In this document: positions 30,138 through 41,006 of the stretch, piece after piece
Layout: each line of letters opens with the position of its first letter
How positions within the stretch are numbered: the stretch's first letter is position 1
Origin: Bathynomus jamesi
Lineage: Eukaryota > Arthropoda > Malacostraca > Isopoda > Cirolanidae
Direction of reading: 5' to 3'
DNA: 64,000 bases
Assembly: GCA_023014485.1 (NCBI GenBank)
Contig: JAJOZX010002705.1
Span: 1-64,000, forward strand
The notes under the pieces: model-generated
What the model saw: the letters and a program-made list of their open reading frames with translations, nothing else
What the model was told of the DNA's origin: nothing
The model's database searches: none
Made by a program: the position numbers and the translations under genes

Positions 30138-31511
30138 TGAGCGTGGACGCGTACGCAACTGGGCATAAGTAAGGTCGAGTGTCTGATAATTCATAGATGT
30201 AGTGGGGTAATTTTATTTTGTGAAGTAACCTTTTATAATTTATTATCTAAAATATGCTAATTTCATTAAAGCACCTTTAATTCTATAGTTTATCCTAAAT
30301 TATTTATTGTTTATTAAGCATCATTTATTTTCTATTAAAAATATACAGTTGATCATTTTAGTTAAAACTGCGTAAAATAACCAAACACTACTTTTGTAAT
30401 GTGTTAGCTTTTGTTTATTAGTACTATTACTACTATTACTATTACTATTTCTCGCCATTTTCATTTCGCTTACGTAATAAATAAAGTGAATCCCATTAAA
30501 TTTGCCTAAAGAGCTTCCATGCTTTCAACGGCATATTCAGATTAGAATACTCTCAAAGAGTCTCAATATATTAATATCGTATCAAAAATATCTAAATTAT
30601 ACAGAAAAATATTGGGTTCTTTTGCATTATCCTCCCAACACTAATTTTTTTATATAATGTTGGTTTGGTTTTGGTTATGGTACTTTATTTTCCTTCCATT
30701 ATAAAAAAAATTAGTGTTGGTATTAGGTTAGGTTAGGTTTGGTTAGGTTAGGTTACGGTAAAAACAGCCCGCCTCAGGCGTTAGCCGTTATAAAAAAAAA
30801 TTAGTGTTGGGAGGATAATGCAAAAGTACCAAATATTGAAGAATATTGTAAAAAGGTTGTTTGTGTATGTTTGTTTTGGAACGTAGGAATAATACAAAAT
30901 GTCTATACAAAATTGTAAAACATTTGTATTATCGGAAAAAATTTAAGATCTTATTAGATTAAGTTATTTTGAGATTAGGTTATTTTAGCGAGTACCTCAC
31001 TATTTAATAACTTAACAGAAACTATACTTCCAGCCTTCAATTGCGTCCGATGCACCTATCACGCCCTTCTTCGTTCGATGGTACCGAAGTTAGGTTAAGT
31101 TGAATTAAGTTTGGTTACATTATGGATTTAAAAAGTCGGTACTTCGGTTCTGCGGAGATGTGCACGCACGCTCGCGTACAGTGTGTGTGTGTGTGTGTGT
31201 GTGTAATGACCTTCAACAGTTTTTAACCTTTAAAATCTCTTAAAATTATGAATGCTAAATTTTTAATGGAAAAGAAATATCAGAAAAGATAAAAAATATA
31301 AAAATACTTTTTATAAATTATAAATTCTTTGATGAATGCCTTTTAACTTGTAATCAAATTCTTAAAAAATAAAAATCACATTTCAAATTCAGATTTTGCC
31401 TCTATTTTTCAACCTGAACAGGAATCGGAATTGAATCCCTTTTTTTTCTGCTGGAACTGTAATATAAATTAGAATTTAGAATTAAATGTGTATCACTGTA
31501 GCTACCCAAAC

Positions 31512-31551
<40 letters not shown>

Positions 31552-31920
31552 CGCGCATGCAACTAAACATAATTAAAGGCGAAGTGTGTGATAATTCACA
31601 GATATAGTGGTGTAATTTTTTTGTGAGGTAATACTTTTGGTACCTCAGAACATAAAAATTTATATACAAAAATCTAGAAACATTTTTTGTTGTCGAGAAA
31701 AAGATATGTCGGGCCTGATTAGGTTAGGTTACGCTAGATTAGGTTAGTTAAGGTTTGGTTAGGTTAGACTAAATTAGCGAGTACCTCACTATTTAATGTC
31801 TGAAATGCATATCGCTCCCTTCTTGGTTCGATGACACTAAAGTTAGGTTAAGTTAATTAGCATTTTTACATACACACAAATTTTAAAAAGTCGGTACCTC
31901 GCTTGTACAGAAATGTGCAC

Positions 31921-31954
<34 letters not shown>

Positions 31955-31965
31955 TAGAATGACCA
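30050..31965. repeat. Duplicated block bounded by (GT)n runs
   Basis: Copy 1: GT run 30107-30135, TGATAATTCATAGATGTAGT, later GCGAGTACCTCACTATTTAA (~30990), AAAAAGTCGGTACTTCG (~31130), GT run 31181-31204. Copy 2: GT run 31515-31548, TGATAATTCACAGATATAGT, GCGAGTACCTCACTATTTAA (~31775), AAAAAGTCGGTACCTCG (~31885), GT run 31923-31953. Copy 1 is longer because the MITE at 30615-30830 lies in it. Confidence 0.7.
30615..30830. mobile_element. Palindromic MITE (216 bp), perfect 8-bp duplication
   Basis: Ends GGTTCTTTTGCATTATCCTC / GGTACTTTTGCATTATCCTC, then CCAACACTAATTTTTTT inverted at the other side. Exact target duplication AAATATTG (30607-30614, 30831-30838). The middle holds GGTTAGGTTAGGTTTGGTTA-type sequence and an extra inner copy of TAGTGTTGG. 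Confidence 0.85.
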
Positions 31966-32046
31966 ATATCGAAAACATTTTGAGTTTCCTCACTTGTATT
32001 TAAGTATACAATTAAAATGTATATAATGAAAACATTATATAGTATC

Positions 32047-32107
<61 letters not shown>

Positions 32108-32693
32108 AAACAAAACAGTGTATATATCAAAAGGTGTATATATCAAAAGGTGTATATATCATAGAATAGTACTACTGTACAATCAGTCAAAGTAATTGAA
32201 AGGCAGAGACAAAAATTTAAAATAAGCATTGATAATATTTATAATGCAAATGACTATCATTTGAATTCAGGCATATTTTTCACTCACTGAAACATAATCC
32301 AGTCCCACTAAATTCATAAAAGTTTAGGTAGCTATAATAATACGTAGGCGGTAGGCCTGTGTTTTGCTGATACCTTATTCGAATGCAATTTGCAATAGTC
32401 CAACGCCTATGAATGAAAACCTTTTATATTAAATGTTTTATTTTTTAGGAATATCGGTGTATAAATTACTGTACTTTAACTGATTACAGTACGTCACACT
32501 TGCCGCCTTTCCTATTCCCATTCGCGGTCCGTAAGTGGGAATTCCAGAATTTGTAAAAGTTTCCTGCTTTGGGAATGAGTAAAATGAGGGTTATGACACG
32601 AATTTAGGCGGGTGGAAGAGTGTATTTTGGATCACTTTAACATATTGCTTCCCAGGAATAAGGAGTAGGATAAGGAGTACGATAAAAAATGTT
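31966..32693. other. (TA)n, a 17-bp tandem repeat and unique sequence
   Basis: (TA)n at 32047-32106 is followed by three copies of a GTGTATATATCAAAAG unit (32118-32162). The rest shows no gene. GGATCACTTTAACATATTGC at about 32628 is one of three copies of that string in 500 bp. Confidence 0.5.
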
Positions 32694-32896
32694 GAATCAC
32701 CTGAAGATCCTTCACCCTAGCCTTTTTGAGTTAGCTTTATAAGGCTAACTAACGAAAATATCACGACTTAACCTAACCAATCGTTAGGTCAACTGTACGC
32801 CCTTGACGATTGGTTAGGTTAGGTCGTGATATTTTCGTTAGTTAGCCTTATAAAGCTAACTAAAAAAGGCTGGGGTGACGGATCTTCAGGTGATTC
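32694..32896. mobile_element. Palindromic MITE family P, copy 1 (203 bp)
   Basis: Arms of about 90 bp: GAATCACCTGAAGATCC, the GCCTTTTTGAGTTAGC region, AACGAAAATATCACGACTTA, ACCTAACCAATCGT, inverted after a ~20-bp loop (TAGGTCAACTGTACGCCCTT). Exact 8-bp duplication AAAATGTT (32686-32693, 32897-32904). Confidence 0.9.
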
Positions 32897-33057
32897 AAAA
32901 TGTTCGCGTTACTAAAGTAGAGGCATAAAAAGTAAATCATAACATGTTAAAATATTAGATTGAAAGTAAATTTATTAGAATTGTTGCGCTATATGGTCAC
33001 ACCACACAAAGTGACCAACCAACCTTTCTCTTTTCAACATATTGCTTCCCAGTGTTA

Positions 33058-33114
33058 ATCACTTTAACATATTGCTTCCCGAATGCTTTGGGAAGCAATA
33101 TGTTAAAGTGATCC
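33058..33114. repeat. Short perfect hairpin
   Basis: The 23-bp arm ATCACTTTAACATATTGCTT + CCC is inverted after a 9-base loop. The arm sequence also occurs alone near 32628 and 33031. It may be the remnant of a collapsed small element. Confidence 0.6.
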
Positions 33115-34207
33115 GGTATTTTTTATAAGAAAATCTAACTTGAAATGGAAAATCCTACAATATGAATGGGAAAGGGTCGATCTGAGAATTATCTCCTTTC
33201 AGAGTCCCATTTTCAAATTTCTCATTCTTGGACGGAGACTGAAATGGAAATGGCAGAGATTGGGGAAGAGACATTAAACTATAAGTTACCCCTTCAGTTA
33301 CAAACTCCATCCTTATATTCTTTATTTAAATAAGTAAATTCGAGTTGTTTGAGTCACCGATGACGTATGACATGGTGACAGGTTGGGGTAAGAAATAATA
33401 AATAACACAGTCTGTTACAGTACAACTTGCTATTATAAAAACTTCGAAATAAACTTAATGGGAAGCTGTCAGTCTGTTTTAATTTTTTTAACGTAAACTG
33501 GAGTTAACATAAACTGGAGTCAGATATGCACGAATCGACGATGAGAAATTTGTATCAGGTGGTAAATTATGTATACCAGTATAACTGTTCATTTCTGGTT
33601 TAGTTTAAGTGAAACATAAAGTGGGTTTCCAGAGTAGAGAGGTCGCTCTTTTCGGCTTTCGAGAGAGATGTTTCAGAGTCAAGAGAATCAAGTCAAGAGA
33701 ATGTTTTCTCTCGAGTCAAGAGAATGTTTTCGGATGCTGGAATGCTCATCAATTCGTACTTTAAATTGGCGTACAGTTTCTCCAACACAGAACGCAGTAC
33801 ACTCCTCACAAGTGTATTAATAAACAAGAGATGGGAAGAGGAAGATGGGAACTCTTTATCCAACACAAAAATAACGATGTATTGATCATTTGTAAATACG
33901 CATTTTAGGCCAATATGAAGGTAAATTTTTTTTAAAGGAAATCATTAACTTGTGCTGAGTAGTACAATAATAATGATAGATTTTTGGTATAAATACATTA
34001 GTGAACAATTTGAGGTAGTTCTTTTCCATAAATTTTATCGAAAATGCATAATGCATATAATCACTGTAGCTAAAAAATATATTGTAGAATTATGCCTGAT
34101 TTAACAAGATCAGAATTAACTTGCCTTTTATGTAATATATTTTCAAGGAATAAACATCATTATTACTATTATTATTATTATTATTATTATTATATTATTA
34201 TTATATA
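33115..34207. other. Intergenic; inverted partner of the 28965 repeat
   Basis: 33120-33262 is the inverted copy of the repeat at 28965-29115. GAATCGACGATGAGAAATTT at about 33531 repeats (same direction) sequence at 29508. A direct duplication TCAAGAGAATGTTTTC occurs at about 33690 and 33715. (TTA)n at 34160-34200. Confidence 0.5.
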
Positions 34208-35565
34208 TGAGGGTGGGCTGAAAAGTAATGCCTCCACTTGAATAATTCTGGATTGTCTAGAGGTAGCCAGATAAAACTGGTTTTGTGTTGTAACTTGATA
34301 TCCCCACCCCATTCCAGATTGTGTAGAGGTAACCAGATAAAACCGGTCTTGTGTTATAGCCTAATATAGCCTACATTCATTCCATACGTTGGTTCAGTAT
34401 CGATTACAATGGAAAAGAGTAAAAACGTTCGCTTCAAGCAACGTGCCGTACCGTAATTGAATTTTTGACCACGGAAAGTGTTGTTCCTATCGACATTCAT
34501 CGGCGAACGGCAAAGAGTGTGTTGATGTGAGTACCGTTCGACGTTGGGCGAGGCAGTGTAAAGAAGGAGAAGCAGGGCAAGAAGATTTGCGAGACAAACC
34601 GCGAAGTGGAAGGACTGTAACGGCAACCGACGAGTCTCATCGGAACTACGTTGACGAACTGATTCGTGGAAATCGTCACATTAAACAAAATGAAATTGCT
34701 GCAATGTTCAACATCTCCAAAGAGTGAGTCGGACACATTATCAGTATTCTCGGTTACTGAAAGGTCTGCGCCAGATGGGTGCCTCGCATGCTCACTGCCG
34801 AGATGAAAACTGAGAGACTACGCATTTGGCAAGAAAATCTACAGCACTTCGAAAATGAAGATGAATTTCTGCACAGCATTGTGACAGGAGACGAGATGTG
34901 GGTCCACCATTATGACCCTGAAAATAAACGGTAATCCATGGAATATCGGCACAAAAATTCACCGCAACCAAAAAAATTCAGAGTTAAAAAATCGGCTGGA
35001 AAAGTGATGATGACTGTTTTTTGGGATATCAATGGTGTTGTTCTCGAAGACTTTACGAAAAGAGGAACAACAATCAACTCCGCACGTTATACTGAAACTC
35101 TGAAGAAGTTGAAAAAACGGATCAGGAGGGTTCGCACCCACAAAAACGCAGTCACTGTTCACCATGACAACGCAAGGCCTCACACCAGTGTTCAAACGCG
35201 AGAAGCAATTGAGGATCTGCAATTCACCGTCTTGCCGTATCCACCATAGCCCGATTAGCACCATGCGATTTCACCTCTTTCCTAAACTTAAAGAACATCT
35301 CCGTGGAAAGCTACGAGTTGACGAAGAAGTTAACGCTGTGAAATTTTGGTTTCGTAGTCAAAGCTCCGAGTTTTACCGGGATGGATTTCAAAAACTCATT
35401 TATCGTTGGCGTAAATGTATCGAGGTAGAGGGTGATTTTATAGAAAAGTAAATGTATCGTTTTGAAGAATAAACTCTAAGGTACATATCTGCTTTTGTTT
35501 CGATAAAATCTTTCAACCCGTTTAAAATTTATTTGAGTGGAGGCATTACTTTTCAGCCCACCTCG
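34208..35565 (+). mobile_element. Mariner (DD34D type), same end family as 25144
   Basis: Ends TGAGGGTGGGCTGAAAAGTA / CGAGGTGGGCTGAAAAGTAA, followed by TGCCTCCACT, TA on both sides, 1358 bp. Near the left end TAGAGGTAACCAGATAAAAC is repeated in tandem (34260 and 34325), a short internal duplication. Confidence 0.9.
34409..35451 (+). pseudogene. Mariner transposase with several stops
   Basis: ATG 34409 (MEKSKNVRFKQRA). DVSTVRRWARQCKEG, then DKPRSGRTVTATDESHRNYV is the DNA-binding part. VTGDEMWVHHYDPENKR (first Asp, followed by TAA). VFWDINGVVLEDFTKRGTTI, VHHDNARPHTS (second Asp intact). Near 35250 the third Asp region (SPDLAPxDFHLF in the family) is split by stops and a frameshift, with FHLFPKLKEHLRGKL surviving. 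The C-terminus FYRDGFQKLIYRWRKC ends at 35451. Less decayed than the copy at 25.2 kb in its middle, more in its N-terminus. Confidence 0.85.
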
Positions 35566-36930
35566 TATAAAGAGAGAGTAAATGACATTCCAAATCAGTA
35601 TATGACATACCAAGCAAAGTGTCCATCTCTCAATATTTGACTGAAACATTAAGTATAAATATGACGTTATCGTTCATACGTTAATTTATTGAAACAAATA
35701 AAATAGGAGCTAAAAACATTAGTATTTTTTTTTAATTTCAACGATAATTTTATTTTTTTAGAATTTAATTACTACGTTAATTAAATTGATTGAAATTAAT
35801 TAATATTTGTTATCAATTAAACTATTTTATATGCTTTATACTTTACTTGAAATAACATAAAATTTTCTGTATTTCTTTCAGTTTTATATTAAGTTAATGA
35901 AAGCCTTTTGAGTTACATTTTTTATTAAAACCGAAATGAACAAAAGTTTTCATATTGTTTTCAACCTTGGCATTTCTGTAGTTTTCTTTTTTTAAACAAT
36001 TTTGTATGAAAGAAACTTCTACAAACTTAAAAGTAGTTTTTTTCGGTAGTTTTGAAAATAATTTTTTTTTTTTTTTTTTCAGAATTACTAAAATGGTGTA
36101 GTAATTTTAATTAAATTTATTGGGTGAGACGTCTGATACAAATTTGGGTTAAAATCTTATTCAAACTAAGAAATGCATAAAATTTTTGGAAAAAGGTTCG
36201 CCGAGAAACGAATTTTGTTTTTGAAATTTATTAATCACCATAAAAGGAAAAAAAAAAAGCAGAATATTTACCAATGATTAATTTTTATTTTTTTTTTTAA
36301 ACTATCTCTGGGCAAACTTCTTTCTGAAACTGTACAGTTTATATAAGTACCGTAAGGTGACTGTAACCTTTATTCTGTAAACGAAAGTTTGTCAGAAATG
36401 TCTGGTAATATAAAAATAAAATTGAAAACCCCTCTTTCCCACAGTGGGGTGGGAGGAAGGTTGATGTGAAATCCGAAAGTTTCACATTTTATGTCGCTCA
36501 ATGACGCTTTCGCAATTCTCAACTAAATATGTACCAGCTAACTACTGTGATGCAAGTAGGGAAGGTAATGAATAAAGAGCGAAAAAATAGAGGTGAAGGG
36601 TTATGTAACAAAAAAAAATCATCTTCAATAGCCAGAGGTACGATACATATTGGAAAACAAAAATGATAAAAAATAGTGCAACTCATGTACCCAGAGGGAC
36701 AATGTAAAATAATTTCAAAATAGCAAACAAGAAAGGAAAAATACAAAGAAATTTATTTTTCATCCCTGGACATACACAGAAATTTATGTATCCTTACTGA
36801 AAAATTTGAAATATTGAGAATGAGTAGTGTAGTTGTAGTATGGGTTGCATATTTATGCTGGCCTAGGCGGAACTGTAGAGATTTCTAAGTTTCACCCTGT
36901 TTACCAGGTAGCAATAATTTGTGTAATTTC
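35566..36930. other. A+T-rich sequence, no gene recognised
   Basis: Homopolymer T runs (36060-36080, 36285-36300) and plain A+T-rich DNA. The 75-codon minus-strand frame at 36519-36746 is low-complexity Phe/Tyr/Pro/Cys-rich and I do not call it a gene. Confidence 0.45.
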
Positions 36931-36934
36931 TTTT

Positions 36935-37260
36935 TATACAAGAAGGAGGGGCTAAGAGAGAATGCCCACAACCCCTTAAAAAAGTTGGATAGAAGAAGAA
37001 GAGAGCCTAAATCAAGATCTAAAGTTTTTGAGATGCCTGGACACTCTTCTTTGAAAAATTGAAGGTCATAGACAGGGAGTTCAGAAGAGCAGTGTCCGTT
37101 ATAATATTGATAGTAAAGAGAGAGCGAGGCAACACTGCGGCGAAGAGAGAGGGATTGAAGACAGTCAGTAAGAGGCGGGAATTGATGAGACGAAAAGCCT
37201 TTGATTCTACCCGGTCAAGTAGAGCTGTGTGGGTTGAGCCACCCAATACATGTTTTACTC
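36935..37260 (-). pseudogene. LINE A 3' fragment (antisense)
   Basis: On the minus strand GGSTHTALLDRVESKAFRLI, then frame-shifted remnants of the RRNVASLSLYYRY..CSSEL block and the terminal region upstream of LVGIRPW. It matches the tail of LINE A seen at 45.5-46.2 kb and 50.9-51.7 kb. Confidence 0.75.
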
Positions 37261-37556
37261 CATACAGGAGTAAAACAAGAAATTATATAATTATAAACAT
37301 AACTTCAGCATCATCATCGGTAGTAAAGTAAGATAAAAATACTGAAAACCCGACCATTTTCATGCCTAATAACACGGTTGTAAGAAGGAAAACGTGCCTC
37401 ATGAGAAGTAGGATTGACGAACTCTTGTTAAGCAAGGTCTGGAAGATCCTGTATATACATACAATTTCATCAGCAAGAAAATCAGGAGCGCAAATTCAAA
37501 TCCTCACCTCTCAAGGAGAAAACGATAAAACGCTTAATATAAAACATGGCTCTGGG

Positions 37557-37690
37557 TAGTAGTAGTTGGATGGGGAACCGTCCTTTGCGTCTAGATTAAG
37601 TGGCGACCCGTGATTCGGATCCCACGCAAAGCTGTAGATCCCCTCCGTTATATGATCTTAGATGTTGTAAAGGAGGTTAAACAATCCTAA
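37557..37690 (+). repeat. SINE family 2, copy
   Basis: GTAGTTGGATGGGGAACCGT, GTCTAGATTAAGTGGCGACC, CGTGATTCGGATCCCACGC, AAGCTGTAGATCCCCTCCGT, AAGGAGGTTAAACAATCC. The AGTTGGATGGGNGACCG string resembles the 3' part of 5S rRNA, which may be chance. Confidence 0.65.
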
Positions 37691-38342
37691 ACAAACAAAA
37701 TTAATGTAAATACAGAACTGGTGTTATTGGGCTTCCAATGTACCGACAACCAAAACCTGAAACTTAGTACGAGTATAACTAAATTAGGGATAGTGGGCAA
37801 CAATCTGTTTTCAAGAAATTTCATATATGCAAACAACTCAAAACAGAAGTGCCCCAAAACCCTGACAAAAAAAAAAGGTCAGATCATGAAAGCATACTTT
37901 AATTAAAGAAGAAAAGACGCTTACAGGAAAGGGTAACAAATCATAAAAGAATGTATGGTACCAAGAAACTACTATAAATCATCCACTGGTACATTAATAA
38001 AAATGCTGATGACATCAAAGCTGAAGTCAGAATGAAAAATGTTGAATCGGAAAACAGTACATAAAATTTAGTAAAAAAAAAAAAAAAATTAGCCATCCCA
38101 TTTACTCAAAGCAGAAAAACGGAGATCCAAGAAAAAACAACAGAACGCCGAGGGACACCTTTTTTTTTTATCTTGGGAAGTCCATAGAAATAAGGAAGGA
38201 AAGGGAATTTAACTTTTAAATGAGGAATGAGCTCTTTGGGAAGGTGAGAACCAACCTCTTTAAGTTGCTAAAATGCTGGTTTAAAGGGTTAGGATGGAGT
38301 TTTGGATAAATTCTACTATCACTAAAAAGTTTCTTCGCTTTA
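37691..38342. other. Unassigned, possibly decayed LINE sequence
   Basis: A-rich plus-strand text with short open stretches (37721-37906). Nothing in it matches a motif I can name. Confidence 0.3.
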
Positions 38343-38549
38343 GGGTAAAGTTGCCAATGGTCGCGCATCAGTCCTAATATCGCGCATTTGACTTAAAAAA
38401 AACTCCCCACAAACTCCAGTAACGAAGTTACTAGAAGTAATGTTACACATGAATTTTATTTCCTTCACTGTAACAATATTTTGTGGGGAGGTTTTTTTAG
38501 TCAAATGTACGACATTAGGACCAATGAGCGACCACTGGCAACTTTACTC
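38343..38549. mobile_element. Foldback/MITE with 70-bp inverted ends and TA flanks
   Basis: The left arm GGGTAAAGTTGCCAATGGTC..TTAGTCCTAAT-like..CATTTGACTTAAAAAAAAC TCCCCACAAA is inverted at 38479-38549. The ~65-bp loop contains no gene. TA lies on both sides (38341-38342, 38550-38551), so a Tc1/mariner-type origin is possible. Confidence 0.75.
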
Positions 38550-38550
38550 T

Positions 38551-39082
38551 ACATAATTAATTAGGTCTCAGTATCTACCCAAAATTATCATCAAAGCAGT
38601 GCCTTTATCAGTTTTTTCAATAGTGAAACGTATCATTCTTTCTAGTGGTTATACCTATATCCCTTTTGAGATGAAAAGTATAATTATGGAAGTATAATTA
38701 TTAAAAGGGCTGGTAAGGACGCGGTATTATAATAAGTCTACATAATGCTACGCTGTAGGTTTCTGGTATTTCACATCATACCCCGTGGCTACTAGCGCTG
38801 TAGTATTTTTTTTAATTTTTTCATTTTAATTTCCCAATATCTGTCGTACTTCTGGCTAATAGAATTCAATTCGTTTTCTCACCTTTTGTTGAGAACTGTC
38901 CACTTCTATTATTTTCTTTATTAAAGTTGTTCTCTATTCGCATCATGGTAATGTTATCTGGTGTATATTTATAGTTGGAAACATGATACGATGTCACTAT
39001 ATTATTTTTACTTTAATTTTTTGTGGTTTTACTTATTTATTTTATGAAAACACTAATTATTTCGTGTTTTATTATATATATA
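38551..39082. other. Intergenic, nothing recognised
   Basis: A+T-rich sequence with no repeat copy or frame that I can identify. Confidence 0.4.
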
Positions 39083-39992
39083 CAGGGCGTCCCCAAAAAA
39101 TGTATACACACTTTAACAGCTGATAGCTCAATTGATGTTTCTTTCATTCCAAGTTAAACCCATTAGAATTAATAATGGCAGTCAGACTAAGCTTTGAACA
39201 AAGGAAATTCATTCTAAAATGCTACTGGAAGTGTGAAAACGCAGTTGAAGTGCAAAGACAGTTTAGGAGGGAGTTTCAAACAGATCCACCAACGCGACTT
39301 ACCATCACTCGAATTAGAGATAAGTTTGAAGCCGATGGAACTGTTCAGAATGTCCACAAGAAGCGTTCCGGAAGACCACGGACATCGACAAGCCCCACAA
39401 AGCAAGAAAGAGTACTGGAAACGTATCACCAAAGTCCAAGAAAATCTGTGCGGCAAGCGAGTCGTGAGGTAGGAATTTCAGAATCGTCTGTCCAACGCAT
39501 TTTGAAGCGCTGTCAATGGAAAAGTTACATTCCAAGATTAGTCCATGCTATTAATGAAGATGATGATGATCCGGACCGAAGAGTGGAGTATTGCGAGTGG
39601 TACTTGGCACGATGTGGATGTGGATTGGACGAAGGGGTTTCGTAGAATACCCTCCGCGTTCACCAGACCTCACACCACTAGACTTTTTTTTATGGGGATA
39701 CTTAAAAGACAAAGTCTACGCTATAAAACCTGCAACAGTCGCTGAATTGAGAGCAGCCATTGAACGAGAATGCACACAAATACCAAACGAAATGTTTCGT
39801 GATGTTTGCGATTCCATTGCTTCGCGTTATCAGCAGTGCCTGGACCAGAACGGACGTCAGTTTGAAAACAGCGTTGACAAAACAATTAAATAATGTCTGT
39901 AGATTCTATTACATTTTGAAAATGAAATGTATTTTAATAAACACTGCCTTTATAAGTATTTAAAGTGTGTATACATTTTTTGGGGACGCCCA
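39083..39992 (+). mobile_element. Internally deleted mariner-like element (910 bp)
   Basis: Inverted ends CAGGGCGTCCCCAAAAAATG / TGGGCGTCCCCAAAAAATG, each followed by TATACACACTTTA, inside TATATA. The ends are almost identical, pointing to recent mobility. Confidence 0.85.
39175..39893 (+). pseudogene. Mariner-like transposase with the catalytic middle deleted
   Basis: ATG 39175. [44 protein letters not shown], then [20 protein letters not shown] is an intact bipartite HTH domain. After YCEWYLARC the frame changes and joins [33 protein letters not shown] (third Asp), so the first and second catalytic Asp with about 150 residues are missing. The C-terminal QQCLDQNGRQFENSV ends at 39893. The intact DNA-binding half could still make a binding-only protein. 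Confidence 0.85.
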
Positions 39993-40008
39993 TATATATA
40001 TATATATA

Positions 40009-40240
40009 CAACTCAGAATGGTCGCCTGAGAAATTTTTATGTTACATACAGACCGTGCATGGAACAAGGCACTCTTCTGGGAAAATTAAATCCACTATAG
40101 TCCGAATAAGTAATAGTAAATTACACATACTATAGTTTTTCTTTTTCATGGTGAAAGCCCAACGCGAGCAAAGGGTCAACGTGAGCAACGTGAGCAACGG
40201 CTTCCCTCACCAGCTATAATAGCTGGTGAGGGAAGATATA
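40009..40240 (-). repeat. Dispersed repeat family Q, antisense copy with terminal palindrome
   Basis: On the minus strand: ATGAAAAAGAAAAACTATAG, TACTTATTCGGACTATAGTG, GATTTAATTTTCCCAGAAGA, CCATGCACGGTCTG, CCATTCTGAGT. Family members lie at 47222-47968. At 40201-40236 is a perfect palindrome, CTTCCCTCACCAGCTAT and its complement. Confidence 0.7.
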
Positions 40241-40730
40241 TCAAAAGAAAACGCAATCACTAGTGATTAGTAATTTTTCTGCTCTTTAGAAATTTTACCG
40301 TTCTAGGCGACCTTTATTCCGAAAGTGTACAGATATTTTTACTTTGATATGTTGAGATTATATGAAAAGCAGCAATTTAATGCTGGTTTTCTCCGTAACG
40401 TATTGAAACGACTCTGAAATTCAAATATGCATCTCATTTTGGCCCGTGATCAGAACTTAAAATTTGTGAAACGAACGCTAGTAGTCACTGATAATTAATT
40501 AATCGGAGATTTAGTTCATTTCTTTAATGGCAATGAGATTCAGTTACTAATTTCCAAATGCTCCAAATTTCCAAATGCTCAATGACTCTTATTTTAAGGT
40601 GACGAATAGAAAAGATACTCTCGAAATGGCTGACTTTAAGAAGGAAATTGTAAATATGAAATGATTGTGCCCGCGTTGATCCTACTATCTCTCATAGTGT
40701 GTTTAGCTATGTACAAGTAATAGAAAATCA
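40241..40730. other. Intergenic, nothing recognised
   Basis: Unique-looking sequence; TTTCCAAATGCTC occurs twice in direct succession near 40550-40575. Confidence 0.4.
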
Positions 40731-41006
40731 GGTACTTTCCTGTTGTCCTGGACCCCAGACTTTTTGTCAGGTTCGGACGCCACTTGCCAGGTTGCCAAAT
40801 TTCATTGCCAAATTTTTTTTAAAAAAATGTTAAGTAACTAACCAAACCTAACCTAACCTAACCAGGGGTTAGGTTAGGTTAGGTTAGGTTTGATTAGTTA
40901 CTTAATATTTAAAAAATATATAAATTTGGCAATGAAATTTGTCAATCTGGCAAGTGGCGTCCGAATCTGGCAAAAAGTCTGGGGTCCGGGATAACAGGAA
41001 AGTACC
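40731..41006. mobile_element. Palindromic MITE with telomere-like core (276 bp)
   Basis: Arms GGTACTTTCCTGTTGTCCTG, GACCCCAGACTTTTTGTC, GGACGCCACTTGCCAGG, AAATTTCATTGCCAAATTT are inverted on the right. The centre is CCTAACCTAACCTAACC on the left and GGTTAGGTTAGGTTAGG on the right. Flanks GAAAATCA (40723-40730) and GAAAATCG (41007-41014) match at 7 of 8. Confidence 0.85.
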
